A stretch of 64,000 nt of DNA, from positions 86,820,627-86,884,626 of the forward strand of contig JBANSL010000004.1 in the NCBI GenBank assembly GCA_037127255.1, written 5' to 3'. A model generated the notes under the pieces. That model saw only the letters and a list, made by a program, of their open reading frames with translations, was not told the DNA's origin and did not search any database. The first letter of the stretch is position 1. Every line of letters begins with the position of its first letter. The position numbers and the translations under genes are program-made. Positions 1 through 9,759 of the stretch are shown one piece after another. The DNA comes from Persicaria tinctoria (lineage: Eukaryota; Streptophyta; Magnoliopsida; Caryophyllales; Polygonaceae).

Positions 1-237
1 TAGTCACTGAACCTCTATCTATTTAGTCAATGAACCACTGAACCAATCTCTATTTAATCAGTGAACCAACCTCTATTTAGTCACTGAACCAACTTCTATT
101 TAGTCACTGAACCAACCTCTCTTTATTCACTGAACCAACCTCTATTTACACACTGAATCAACCTCTATTTAATCACTGAACCAACCTATTTAGTCACTGA
201 ACCAACCTCTATTTGCTTGTACTGAACCAACCTCCAT
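1..237. repeat. 24-bp minisatellite
   Basis: About ten imperfect copies of a unit of roughly 24 bp, with core CTGAACCAACCTCTATTTAG, run from the window edge to about 237. Copies differ by point changes and small length changes. The array probably continues to the left of the window. No coding potential is seen. Confidence 0.85.
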
Positions 238-546
238 TTTAAAAAAACCAGCAAAATAATCAATTTTAAGAAAAAAAATGAAATGGGAAGATTGAAATGA
301 AGGGGTTCAGCACTTTTGTCTTCCAATTTAAAAAAACATGAAATTGCAAACATCCCTTCTCGTTGAATGGCCTCTGAAATTTTCTATCCAGATCTTCAAA
401 TTGCATCTCACTGATCCGACGCCTGAGGAGTGACCATTGTTTCACTACCTGCAACCTCTCGCAACTCACACCAGGACTGTAATGAATCGGAGTATTTGAT
501 ATCGTAGCCACTAAAGACCGAGGAGGAGGAGGAACCGATCCCTAAA

Positions 547-762
547 ATTGAACTCCTAGAAGTAGCGATCGCTGTCGAAGCCTAGATCCAGGAGGTCGTC
601 GGGATCTCCTCGTATTGCACCACCAATCTCGCTGCCGACAACCACGTAATTGCCGCCAATCGCCGGTGGATCGATGACCTCTAAGGATCCCTCAAATCGA
701 TGAACGGATCCGCCGATGAGCTTTATAGGCAACTCGATGGAATTGGCCTATCATCGGGATGA
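547..762 (+). pseudogene. decayed coding-like fragment, family unknown
   Basis: One frame from 547 to a TGA at 760-762 reads like the C-terminal part of a helical protein and ends ELYRQLDGIGLSSG. It is broken by two in-frame stops (TAG near 583, TAA near 681), each one substitution away from a sense codon. GC content is higher than in the surrounding AT-rich DNA. I do not recognise the family. It could be a transposon-carried fragment or chance; the ordered amino-acid composition is the only support. Confidence 0.3.
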
Positions 763-1064
763 AATCGACGACGATTGTGGCAGCAGGGGTACGAGATCCG
801 AGAAGGGAGAGAAGGGAGCGAGGAGGGCGAGAGGACGAGATCCGATTGTGGGAGCACGGCGGCGGCGTTCTCGATTGGAGGTGCGGCGTTGGCGGGCTCG
901 GAGCGAGAAGTGCGAGAGGACGGAGCCAGAAGTGGGAGAGGAGGGGTTTGAGGAGGGAGGAAGCGCGTGGGGTGTTTTTTTTTACTTTAAAATTCAGATC
1001 CGTTTCTATCAATAAAAACTCTTCTTTCCTTCTCACCGGTATATATCATTCTCACTTGAACCCT

Positions 1065-1106
1065 ACCCTATATATATATAGATATATATATATATATATA
1101 TATACA
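1065..1106. repeat. TA microsatellite
   Basis: A (TA)n run interrupted by one GA step, just left of the first CACTAGTGTGTGT Helitron-like terminus. Confidence 0.8.
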
Positions 1107-1108
1107 CA

Positions 1109-1355
1109 CTAGTGTGTGTCACATCCTGTGTACGGGAATATACTAATACAATATTTTAAAATTATATTTATTATTTATAATAAAAAAATCCTATTAACAA
1201 TATTAAAAAATAAATAAATCCACACACACATGCACTAGTGTGTGTCCCATCCGCCCATACACGGGAATATGTTAATACAATATTCTAAAATCACATTTAA
1301 TATCTATAAAAAAAACACCTAATAAAAATATGATAAAAACAATAAATCTGAATTA
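1109..1355 (-). mobile_element. two tandem Helitron-type 3' ends (minus orientation)
   Basis: The motif CACTAGTGTGTGTC followed 10-20 bp later by a CGGGAATAT block occurs twice, with CTAG at 1109-1112 and 1235-1238, 126 bp apart. Each copy is followed by the same AT-rich stretch (AATACAATATT..AAAT). On the minus strand each reads as a CCCGT..GGG imperfect hairpin, then ACACACA and CTAG followed by T, which is the layout of Helitron 3' ends. The hairpins are degenerate, so this is a remnant. No matching 5' end was found. Confidence 0.45.
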
Positions 1356-1612
1356 CAATGTCAGAATTTAACTAATACTGACTAAAGTATGTGAGAAATA
1401 TAAAATAAAAATTATTATAAATGTAAAAAAATATGTCTATCAAATAATTAATTTCGATATAAATAATTCTTTCCACCAAAAAATAAGCTAGATATAAATA
1501 AAATAAAACATATCGCATATTGATCTATTATTATTTTTTGTAAGTATGACTATAATAATTTTAATTTATACTGAATCGATTTTAGTATATATATATATAT
1601 AAAGGTGTGGGC

Positions 1613-2996
1613 AGAAATTGATCCGAACCATTGATCAACGGTTGGAAATTGCTCTAAAATGGCCCATGTTTACTACATTCTGAGGTCGGATGTGGGCTGT
1701 TCGATTGGGTTTTTATAAAATTATGTACGGGCGAGATTGATTGTGATGTGTATTGCCTATTTTATCCTCTAAACTTTCAATTTAAAATGATTTATTTTTT
1801 TGTTTACCTGGGCATATCCGTCTTCTCACTTTCTCAGTTGCCATTATCCTCTGTTCACCCTCTCTCCTAGGTCACCATCCACGGCGGTCCTGTTCCACCG
1901 ACTCCACCTCCTGCTCTGCTCCTTGGTCGATGTCCAGTTCTCCAGGCCACCTCCTGCAGCAGGAGTCCTGCTCCATCTATGCCTCATCCTGGCCATCGCC
2001 AGTAGTTTTATCAACGGCTGAGGTAGGTTATGGGTGCTGCCTTCTTCCTTCAACTCTCCCACCTCCTGTTTCTACAACTCTTATTCTCCCTTCTTTCCCA
2101 CTCTTGCTTCCTCCCCACCGCTCGTCTGTTCCTGCTCATGTTCCTTTCTTTACTTCTATTGCCACCTTCTTTATGCCTTTGTTCGATCATACCCAATGCC
2201 TAATTGTCAATTTCAATCGTTGGGTTTCACTTCGCCGCCTTCTTACTCGCTTCTCCGCTGCCTATCTGCCTATCTTTCGGGTTTCATCCTCCTGGTGGCT
2301 TATATTCGTCGGCTTCTGTTGATTCTCTCAATTCAAGAGGTTAGCTTTCTTTGAATTCAAGTTCTGCAAAATTTATTTTGATTTCCTCTTACTTTGTTCT
2401 TGTTGAGTAAATCCCTCCTTCAATTCTGAATAATCCCGTTTAGTTTTGATTCCCAAATTCTATAGCTTGATTGGTAGTGTTTTAAACTGAGAGATTGAAA
2501 GTCACATACGGTGGCCATTGCGAAAATATATGGATTAAGGGATTTCGGTTGAATTGCATATGCTGAAACACCTTACTGTCATCAGAATTGCTTGATCTTA
2601 ATTTGATCGAAATCTCCCACTCATGTTGTGTTTTAGGTAAAGAGGACATTAATTTATATTAATTAAATTTATCCTTGAATTTTAACTTTATTTGTTTTTC
2701 AACATAGAGATGATTTCAATGAGATCTATTATGGGGTATATTATTTATACTTAAAAAATAATTGCACAATTTCTTGGAGCTCTTGCATCATCTCAAACTC
2801 TAATAGACTCTTGAGAAAAGTAAAGTATACCATCATTCAGTTGTCAAAAGAGAAAAGAAGAAAGTATTTCAAATGAAACCTTCTTGGAATTCAGAATCAT
2901 ATTAATCCATAATATGTATATGTGGAAGTAACACACTCGTAGTACATCGGCTACTGGTACCTTCCGGATATTTTTCTTCCGTCAAAATCTAATGAG
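1613..2996. other. Helitron interior, no gene recognised
   Basis: Pyrimidine-rich sequence at about 1800-2330 gives several overlapping open frames with no recognisable domain. It may be the 5' leader or promoter captured with the channel fragment. The rest is AT-rich and featureless. Confidence 0.4.
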
Positions 2997-3462
2997 TGGT
3001 AGTGATGCAAGTTCCATATTGTAATGATAGGGCATTCAACATTGCATTTGTGAGCTTAGCCGTATTTAAATTGGCCCCTGCCATATGTGTGATAGCCTTT
3101 GCAATATGGGGACTTAAACCACTTATTCGGCTGATCACAAACATTTTCCTTCAGGTATTGTTTCATTATGTTCAACCTTTGCTTCTATGGATTGGAACCA
3201 TCCTTATATGCAGGTAGTCTCAAGTTTATGCATAAAACATCTATTCTTTGTTTGACTTGCTTTTATATTTCCTTAAAAATATACAAGAAATAAGTATAGA
3301 TTTTATCACCCCAATATATGGCAATATTTATTATTGTGTATACTTCAGAGCATTGGAGCCCGTGATTTTGCCTGACAAAGCAAACCATGCGCTCAAACAA
3401 CAGCTTCTACATTTTATATGGTCATTAAGTTCCTCTGCGACTTCTTCATCGTTTTTACTCAG
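2997..3462 (+). pseudogene. MSL2/3-like: MSL2/MSL3-like mechanosensitive channel fragment (2 exons)
   Basis: The first exon, to 3213, encodes hydrophobic segments with FAIWGLKPLIRL and YVQPLLLWIGTILICR, followed by a GT donor at 3214. The second exon, 3349-3462, follows an AG and reads ALEPVILPDKANHALKQQLL..HFIWSLSS, ending at CAG/GTGAGC. This matches the order of membrane helices just before the pore region of plastid MscS-like channels MSL2/MSL3, which adjust plastid envelope tension. Only this short stretch is present. The pore helix, the MscS beta domain and the N-terminal transit peptide are missing, so no function is expected. The left limit of exon 1 is approximate. It is part of the Helitron cargo. 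Confidence 0.7.
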
Positions 3463-5038
3463 GTGAGCAAAATTTCGATTTCCTTTCCGAATTTTAATCT
3501 AGGTTTTCCGCATTTTTAAGATTCCGTTTGTAGGTAACCATATAATTGATCCAATTTCCTTTGCATTATTTGTAATTTCAAGTGTTTGATCGTCTTTAGT
3601 TGTTTTAACAGTTCTGCATCTTTTTATCATCGATTAGATATTGGCCTTCATGCTTTCCAAAATCCAACACCTGTTTAACTGTTTGCCTCTTTGTTCCATC
3701 AACTGGTTCATCCAATTCAATTCCTGATCTTCTCATGCTTTTGTGTTGCTACCTAACATAGATATATTTTATATCGAGGAGAAGATCCATGGTACGGTGT
3801 ACTGATTATTCCTGTACTGTTTTCAGCTGTTATGCTCTATTATGATACCCATATCTATAAAGGTCGGCAGTTGGTTTTATTTTCGAATTTGCACTAAACT
3901 CCGTTGCACATATTATGAACATAGATGAGGCTATAAGGTACTTAGTTTAATATCCTTTCCATTATTGAGTTCATGCTTCCCAGGCTACCGATTTTGCTTG
4001 CATTTAGGAGTTGTTGTTGAATTCAATTGTGGTTGTTGATAATCAGGTGAGGTCGCACTTGACTTTACATCTCTTCATTCGTGAGGTGCTTGGAATAGCT
4101 GATATGGCGATGATGATTATCGGTCCTATTATGTTGATAAAGGAACTACCAGGTGAAAATAGACAAGGATATTCTCTGGAAAACCATCCACATCCCAACT
4201 GTAAAAGGTTAATAGTATTTTCCCTTAATATTTTTTCACTATAGGTGTCGGAATAGAGATGATAAGATTTAAAATGTGTTCCTAATTCATTATTAAATTT
4301 GATATTGATCATTTTTATCTATTGCTTTTGTTATCTTACTTTTGATATTTGAGTTGTTGTTTGCTTAAATTTCTACTTCATTAGAATTTCTGTTGCATGA
4401 ATACACTAATTCCTACTGCATTTTATTTGGTCTCAGTTTCCTTTGCTCTCCTTTGATCTATGCTTGTATTCACCCATTCTTTGTTTCTTTATTTCTGTAT
4501 TATTTCCTTTTGGTAAATGCCCTACCTTATTGTAAATTTGTCCTTTTATTATTGCTAAATTTCAGTAATTTAAGTTGTCTTTATTTATTTGGTATAAAAT
4601 TGTTTGCCATTTGATTTGTGTGTTTGTTTGTTGCAAATGTTATCTGATTTGGTTCCTATTCACATCTCTGATTCAATCGAGGCATGTATTTCATACTTTG
4701 ATCCACCTTCATTTGATCATTTTCTATCCTTTTGGATCTCAATTTCTCTAATTTCATATCCTATTATAGATTCATCCTTCTTCTATTGTTGCTCAATTTC
4801 TGTAATTCCATTCGTCTTTATTTATCTCTTTAATTATTTTCCATCCGATTTGTGTATTTCTCTGTTGCGGATGTTCTCTGACTTCGTTCCTATTGTCATT
4901 TCTGGTTTAGTTGAGGTATCTATTTCATACTCTAAAAGCAAAAAAACATAAAACAGACATTGCCTTTTGTTACTGAAAGCTTCTGCTTTTTACTTGAAAA
5001 ATGTTCTTTATGATAAAGTTTTTTAAAATGTTCTGCAG
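3463..5038. other. Helitron interior between captured fragments
   Basis: AT-rich, intron-like DNA. A possible captured exon lies at about 4047-4210, preceded by AATCAG, in a frame containing EVLGIADMAMMIIGPIMLI, but I do not recognise it. Several 70-115 aa open frames at 4393-4951 are T-rich and look like chance. Confidence 0.35.
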
Positions 5039-5608
5039 GTGGGCAAAAGCGGAGAAAAAAACTGGTTGAACCTGTTTTTAAAGCTTCAAGCAGCAAATTT
5101 ATTAAGGGACCGTAAGTATTGTGGATGTCTGCTTAGGCTTGTGTTGTATATTTCTTTCTATGTTCTCTACTTCTGAATGTAGATATGGAACATTGCTGAT
5201 GATTTATTTCTGGAATTAGGTCATTTGTAAACTTCGAATCATCAAACGTATGTCGGTTACTTCTTTATTTTTCAGGTCTGGCACTGCAATCATTGATGTT
5301 GGGCCAGCTGCTGATTGGGGGAAGATTAATGTCCGACCTACTCTAAGTATAGGAAGAGATGATGCATGCTTCACCTCATGCTATTAGATTTTTCAAATTG
5401 AGCAAACGGCCATTGAACTTTGCCTTCATTTCTTTTCATGTGTACTACAGAGAACTTTAACCATTCAGACTTTATCTTTAAAAAAAACAGCTTGTACTTG
5501 AAATATTGAGCTACTGCTGATTTTTATTAAAATTTAATTTCTGATGTAGAAAGACTGAAAGACTGCTATGAGGTCTATGCTTTGGTTCCCGGACTTTTAC
5601 GGGAACAG
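5039..5608 (+). pseudogene. ARID-domain / HSP20-like protein fragment (3 exons)
   Basis: Three short exons keep their splice sites. Exon 5039-5111 (acceptor CTGCAG) reads KLVEPVFKASSSKFIKGP. Exon 5276 to about 5346 joins in frame and reads SGTAIIDVGPAADWGKINVR. Exon 5550-5608 reads KDCYEVYALVPGLLREQ before GTGATT. The phrase DVGPxADWxKINVR..KDCYEVYALVPGLLRE is the start of the alpha-crystallin/HSP20-like domain of plant AT-rich interaction domain (ARID3/5-type) nuclear proteins. The ARID domain itself and the rest of the HSP20-like fold are absent. It is Helitron cargo in the same orientation as its neighbours. Confidence 0.65.
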
Positions 5609-5928
5609 GTGATTCATTACTTGCTTGGCATTCACTTAATTACTTGTAATCTTTGAATAAATTTTGCATATCCTTTATAATGAATATTACTTTGAAAGAC
5701 TGGACCTTTGCTTTTATAGATGCACATTTAATCTACCTTGTTAATAATTTAATTGATTGACAGAGTTTTTTTTCAATATTATACTCACAAATGTCAAGCG
5801 AATAGGTTTTTGTTGGTTTTGTGGTATATATGTGCCTTCCTTTTCTTTTTTGGCAAGTTTTTGTTCTTTACATGTATTGAAGTATAATTTGTCATCTAAA
5901 ATTATTTCTCTTGGTAAAAACCTTTCAG

Positions 5929-6409
5929 GGTGAAGGCCCAGATTGGCAAGACTTCGTGGGAATCGTCTGTTTGTTGTGGATCAACTCAACCATCAGTTTT
6001 ATTGAGGAAAACAATGCAGAAAACGCTGCCCAAGCACTTATGGCAAAACTCGCTCCTAAGACAAGGGTATGTTCTTTTAACACCTTGTTTACCATTTTTT
6101 TTTTATATATTTAATATGTGCAAATCATGTATAGGTAAGTTAGTTTTATATGAGATGAGAATATTCATCAGAAAACTTCTATTGCATTGCATATTTGCAT
6201 CTGTTATAACTTATAAATGTTCTTCATATGAGTAAGAGGATATGAGCTAATATATAATGTACTTATGCCATGTAGGTTCTAAGAGATGGGCAATGGAAAG
6301 AGGAAGATGCAGATGTACTTGTCCTTGGAGACATCATAAGCTTCAAGCTTGGTGATATCATTCCTGCAGATGCCCACTTGCTGGAAGGAGATTCGCTTAA
6401 ATCGACCAG
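5929..6409 (+). pseudogene. AHA-like: plasma-membrane H+-ATPase fragment (2 exons)
   Basis: Exon 5929-6066 is exactly 46 codons, from [16 protein letters not shown] to [10 protein letters not shown]. Exon 6276-6409 starts [20 protein letters not shown] and continues through [20 protein letters not shown]. These are the end of transmembrane helix 2 and the start of the actuator domain of P3A plasma-membrane proton pumps (AHA family). The last codons, normally LKIDQ, have lost one base, which shifts the frame. The following splice donor reads CAG/GCAAGT, a GC donor. The phosphorylation, nucleotide-binding and remaining membrane domains are missing. It is Helitron cargo and non-functional as an ATPase. 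Confidence 0.85.
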
Positions 6410-7736
6410 GCAAGTGTTGTTATAGCAGTCTTAATTTGCTCAAAGTTATTCACTTAAATTGTCTGACAGTTGATCGTAACCTCGTTGAGGTACAAGAAGA
6501 TAGCTTTATGTCCATGGTTTCTATTGCTTACTAACTTGTTTATTTTTAAGAAACATAGCATTTATTTTTATGCCAAGGTTTTCGGAAAAGACATGGACCA
6601 AGACACACTCATTATGATATACCTCTAACTTTTGTTTGTTAAACCATGGGTGATATATATTGTGGAATTTTTTTTTATAGAGAAGTCCTTAAAAAAAGGA
6701 ATTCAAATACTTTGAAGGCCACTCATGAGTGTATCCTTTACAAAAGACATGCAATAAATAAGTAGGATCATAATGTCGAGAAACTCTTAAAAGTGCATGA
6801 ACATAAATAACATACAATTCATCTTTTATCTTGGGGACCATTGTTGATTTGAGTATATACTTTTGATCTTTTTTTTTCTTTCCATGTTTAAAAGACTTTG
6901 TAAATTGAAATGACTATAATAGTCACATTACAAATTTTCCAGAGTGCTCTAAAACTTTTTTTTTAAAATGGAAAATAGAATCTTTAGGTGAGATTTTAAA
7001 GAGATCTTGTATCATTTGTCTCTTCTTCTCTATCGTCATTATCTTCTTCTTCGTCTTTTTCCTAATTGATCAATCCTTTATCATTCTCTATTCAGTTTTA
7101 ATGAAAGACATTGCTTTATATATTATTGTTGATATATTGCTTTATATATTATTGTAGATATATTGTTGATGAAGATGTTAATTGGATGACCGATGACCTA
7201 AAGTTCTGAAATCTTGAAAACGCTAATAAATTTTATAAATTGGGAATCTTCATCACATAGCAAATTTCATTATGATTTTGTTGTTATATCCGGATTAGTT
7301 TGATCACTTTCTGATCACTTTTTTTTTTTACTGATATCATAGGTGAATAACAAGGACAATAGCAACGGAGCCAACAAGCTGAGGCATCCAACTCCGGTAT
7401 TAGACTTTCACCACTATGGAATTATTGGATGTTTTTGAAACCAAGGAGGGGATGACACATGTCCATAGAATCATAGATACTTCAAGGAATCAACTGATTC
7501 CTTGAAGTTTGGGCCCTTGTAAAGAGCGAGAATCAATACCAGCTCACAACTTCAAGGCAACCATTAGTTATTAGTCCCCATATATATATATAGCTATGGC
7601 CTTCATCAACATTGATCTTACTTTGTCACAGATGTATAGATTTGCTGTGCCGATAGAGTCTAATGGGTGCAAGTGTTTTTACACTGAAGTTCTCAATGAA
7701 CTCCATATGTGTGCCCAAAAACAATTACTACACAGC
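6410..7736. other. Helitron 3' interior, no gene recognised
   Basis: AT-rich DNA with a short tandem duplication TTGCTTTATATATTATTGT at about 7110-7160. No recognisable coding segment is seen before the terminal hairpin at 7737. Confidence 0.5.
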
Positions 7737-7801
7737 GCCGTGCAAAGCACGGCCTCTACACCTAGTATATATATATATAAAGTAGATAGATATGATATTA
7801 C

Positions 7802-8334
7802 CACTAGGAACATAAAAGCCATGTTGTCTTAGGAGACGGAATCGAAGAGAAGTAAGATGGAGGCCCTCTTCTTCATGGATATGGATGTCGTTTTGAAGGT
7901 CGACGACGAAGATGGTGTGGAGAGCTTCTTCGATTTGGGGATGAAAGCGATAAGCGACACCAAGGCGTTCGACATTGTCGATGAAGCTAAGCAAGTCCGA
8001 CGAAGCCTCAAGTGAGGCTTCTTCGGACTTGTAGACTAGCAACAAGCTGTAAAGCTGCTCCTTCAGTTGCAGCTCAAGCTCTTTGTGGGCCTCCTCTTCC
8101 TTTGTGCCTCCGGTTCCCTGAATTCATCCATTGATCGATTAATTCCAGTAATTGAGATCTATATATGTATGGATAATGAATATTAGATTAAGAATTGAGA
8201 ATATATATATAGTCGGAACTCGGACGGACCTGATGATCGCCGACGAGAGGGGAGCCTCCCCAAATGCTGGGATTAAAGTTGGCAACGGGGCGGTGGTCGG
8301 CGGTGATCCCGGCGTCGACGACGATGTCCTTCAT
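7802..8334 (-). pseudogene. TPS-like: terpene synthase, exons 1-2 only, interrupted by Helitron
   Basis: Exon 1 (8334-8230, 35 codons) starts MKDIVVDAG and holds HRPVANFNPSIWGG, the (R)RPxANFxPSIWG motif near the N-terminus of TPS-a/b terpene synthases. It ends CATCAG/GT. Exon 2 (8117-7802, 316 nt) joins in frame, with EEEAHKELELQLKEQL, then SFIDNVERLGVAYRF and LHLTSLRFRLLRQHGFYVPS, ending at a GT donor. These are the first helices of the N-terminal alpha domain. Exon count, sizes and phases fit a normal sesqui- or monoterpene synthase, and neither exon carries a stop or frameshift. Only 36 bp of intron 2 remain before the Helitron end. Exons 3-7, with the DDxxD and NSE/DTE metal-binding motifs, were not found to the left, so a functional enzyme is not encoded here. 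Confidence 0.85.
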
Positions 8335-8405
8335 TATTAGTTCTGGCTTTGCTAATTGTGCAGGCTTAGGAAGATGCGGTGCAAAACTCTGCAGCGCAGT
8401 CTTTG

Positions 8406-8414
8406 TATTTATAG
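8406..8414 (-). promoter_or_regulatory. TATA box of the terpene synthase
   Basis: On the minus strand CTATAAATAC lies about 75 bp upstream of the terpene synthase ATG at 8334, the normal distance for a plant TATA box with a short leader. The promoter side of the gene therefore looks undamaged. Confidence 0.6.
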
Positions 8415-8611
8415 GGGTATTTTTTTAATAAGGAAAATATTCGAGTTTAGATAAATCTGAAACTCGAGAGGTCCACGAATAGCAAACAGACAAGACGTCC
8501 CAGCACTGAAGAATCCAAGCAAACTCACGAACAGTATCGTAGGCCGACGATACCTTATCGTATAATTTTAGTTCATCCTTTTAAATCTAACAATTAAAGT
8601 ACCTTTATTAA

Positions 8612-9045
8612 AAAAAAATGACCACAAATAATACAAATTATCAGGCGTGAACCGAAAATAATACAAACTTTGAAAATCACCAATTGGTATACAAACTATT
8701 GCGTAATAAACCGATTTCGATACGAAATCATTTTCGACAAAATTTTCGTCAAATTGTCTGACGTGGCAGCTGAGTTATTGTATTTTTTATGACATGGTTG
8801 TCATGTCATTCAAAAAAATAATTAAAAAATAATAATTAAACTTTGATGACATGGCAACCATGTCATTAAAATACAATAACTCTGACTGCCACATCAGACA
8901 ATTTGACGGAAACTTTGCCGGAAATGATTTCGTATTGAAATCGGTTTATTACGCAATAGTTTGTATATCAATTGATATTTTTCAAAGTTTGTATTATTTT
9001 CGGTTCACACTTGATAGTTTGTATTATTTGTGGTCATTTTTCCAA
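8612..9045. mobile_element. foldback MITE
   Basis: Two arms of about 200 bp are inverted copies of each other. The left arm begins AATGACCACAAATAATACAA and includes CAATTGGTATACAAACTATT. The right arm ends with the complement, TTGTATTATTTGTGGTCATT. The centre is a short AT-rich spacer flanked by GACATGG..CCATGTC. There is no coding capacity. Exact ends and target duplication are blurred by A-runs on both sides. It lies about 200 bp upstream of the terpene synthase TATA box. Confidence 0.8.
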
Positions 9046-9759
9046 AAAAAAAGACCATATAATTCTTGCGGCATTTTGTATTTTTTTTAATAAAAATATT
9101 GAATTAATTGATACTTTTATTTTTATTTTAGATCTTATATAGGGTATAAAAGACGTTTTATTTATTTAACTAAGATAGTGACGTTTTGATTTATATTATG
9201 CTTTGAATGAATTAATTTAAGGGAGTCATATTTGGAGATAAGTTTAATTCCTCCAAACTCTAAGTTTTTTTTCTTGTTTTGAAAAAAAGAAAGAAATTTA
9301 AAATATTGATGATAAATGGATAAAGGTCAATTTGTATCAATATATAAAAAAATACGAGGTTTGCAACAATAACCATGACATTGATAAATTGCAAATAGTG
9401 GGCCCAATGTCATTTTTGCAAAAAAAATTCTCACTTGCTCAGGCGGTTGCAGGTCGAACAGGAGGAGAAAGTGTCGAACATGAGGGGGGGGGGGGGGGGG
9501 GAGAGCAACGATGAAGGAGGCTCTTGATGGAGGAGGAGGGGGAAGAGGCTATCGACGGAGGCGAATCAGTTCGGCGGGAGGAAGTTGTAACCGGCGGAAG
9601 ATGGAGGAGGAATCCGGTGCGGAGAAACCAAATCCGGTGAAACAAATTCGAACACAAGTAAGTAAATTCGTTCTTGAATCTGTCAAACCCTAAATAAATC
9701 CGAACAAATTGTTCTGCAATGTTTGAGCTGTACGTTGGTCTGGTGACGGAGGGAAAACT
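9046..9759. other. intergenic, with 18-G homopolymer
   Basis: AT-rich to about 9430, then a purine-rich segment (9440-9610) containing an uninterrupted run of 18 G at 9484-9501 followed by GGAGGAGGGGG. Short open frames here are by-products of the purine bias. No gene is recognised. Confidence 0.5.

Larger units (their letters stand above)
1590..7765 (+). mobile_element. Helitron carrying three captured gene fragments
   Basis: The 3' terminus is clear. A 7-bp perfect stem GCCGTGC/GCACGGC with loop AAA (7737-7753) is followed by 12 nt ending in CTAG (7762-7765), and the next base is T, as expected for insertion between A and T. Inside, three unrelated gene fragments lie in the same orientation with their splice sites: an MSL2/3-like channel (2997-3462), an ARID/HSP20-like protein (5039-5608) and a plasma-membrane H+-ATPase (5929-6409). 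Co-oriented capture with introns retained is characteristic of plant Helitrons. No Rep/helicase is present, so the element is non-autonomous. The 5' end is uncertain: the start given marks a TA-run followed by GGTGTGGGCAG near 1590-1610, a layout often seen at Helitron 5' ends. The element interrupts intron 2 of a terpene synthase. Confidence 0.7.

Noticed and set aside
1..237. Regularly spaced repeats that could suggest a CRISPR array
   Set aside because: Units are contiguous with no unique spacers, and the genome is a plant. It is a minisatellite.
692..1112. Overlapping 99-117 aa open frames on both strands
   Set aside because: They come from a GA-rich stretch, run into a TA microsatellite and show no domain or splice context.
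1800..2354. Open frames of 70-130 aa in the Helitron
   Set aside because: Pyrimidine-rich low-complexity peptides on both strands without a recognisable motif. More likely a captured leader.
7802..8334. A functional terpene synthase gene
   Set aside because: Only exons 1-2 are present. The catalytic C-terminal domain is absent and a Helitron lies in intron 2.
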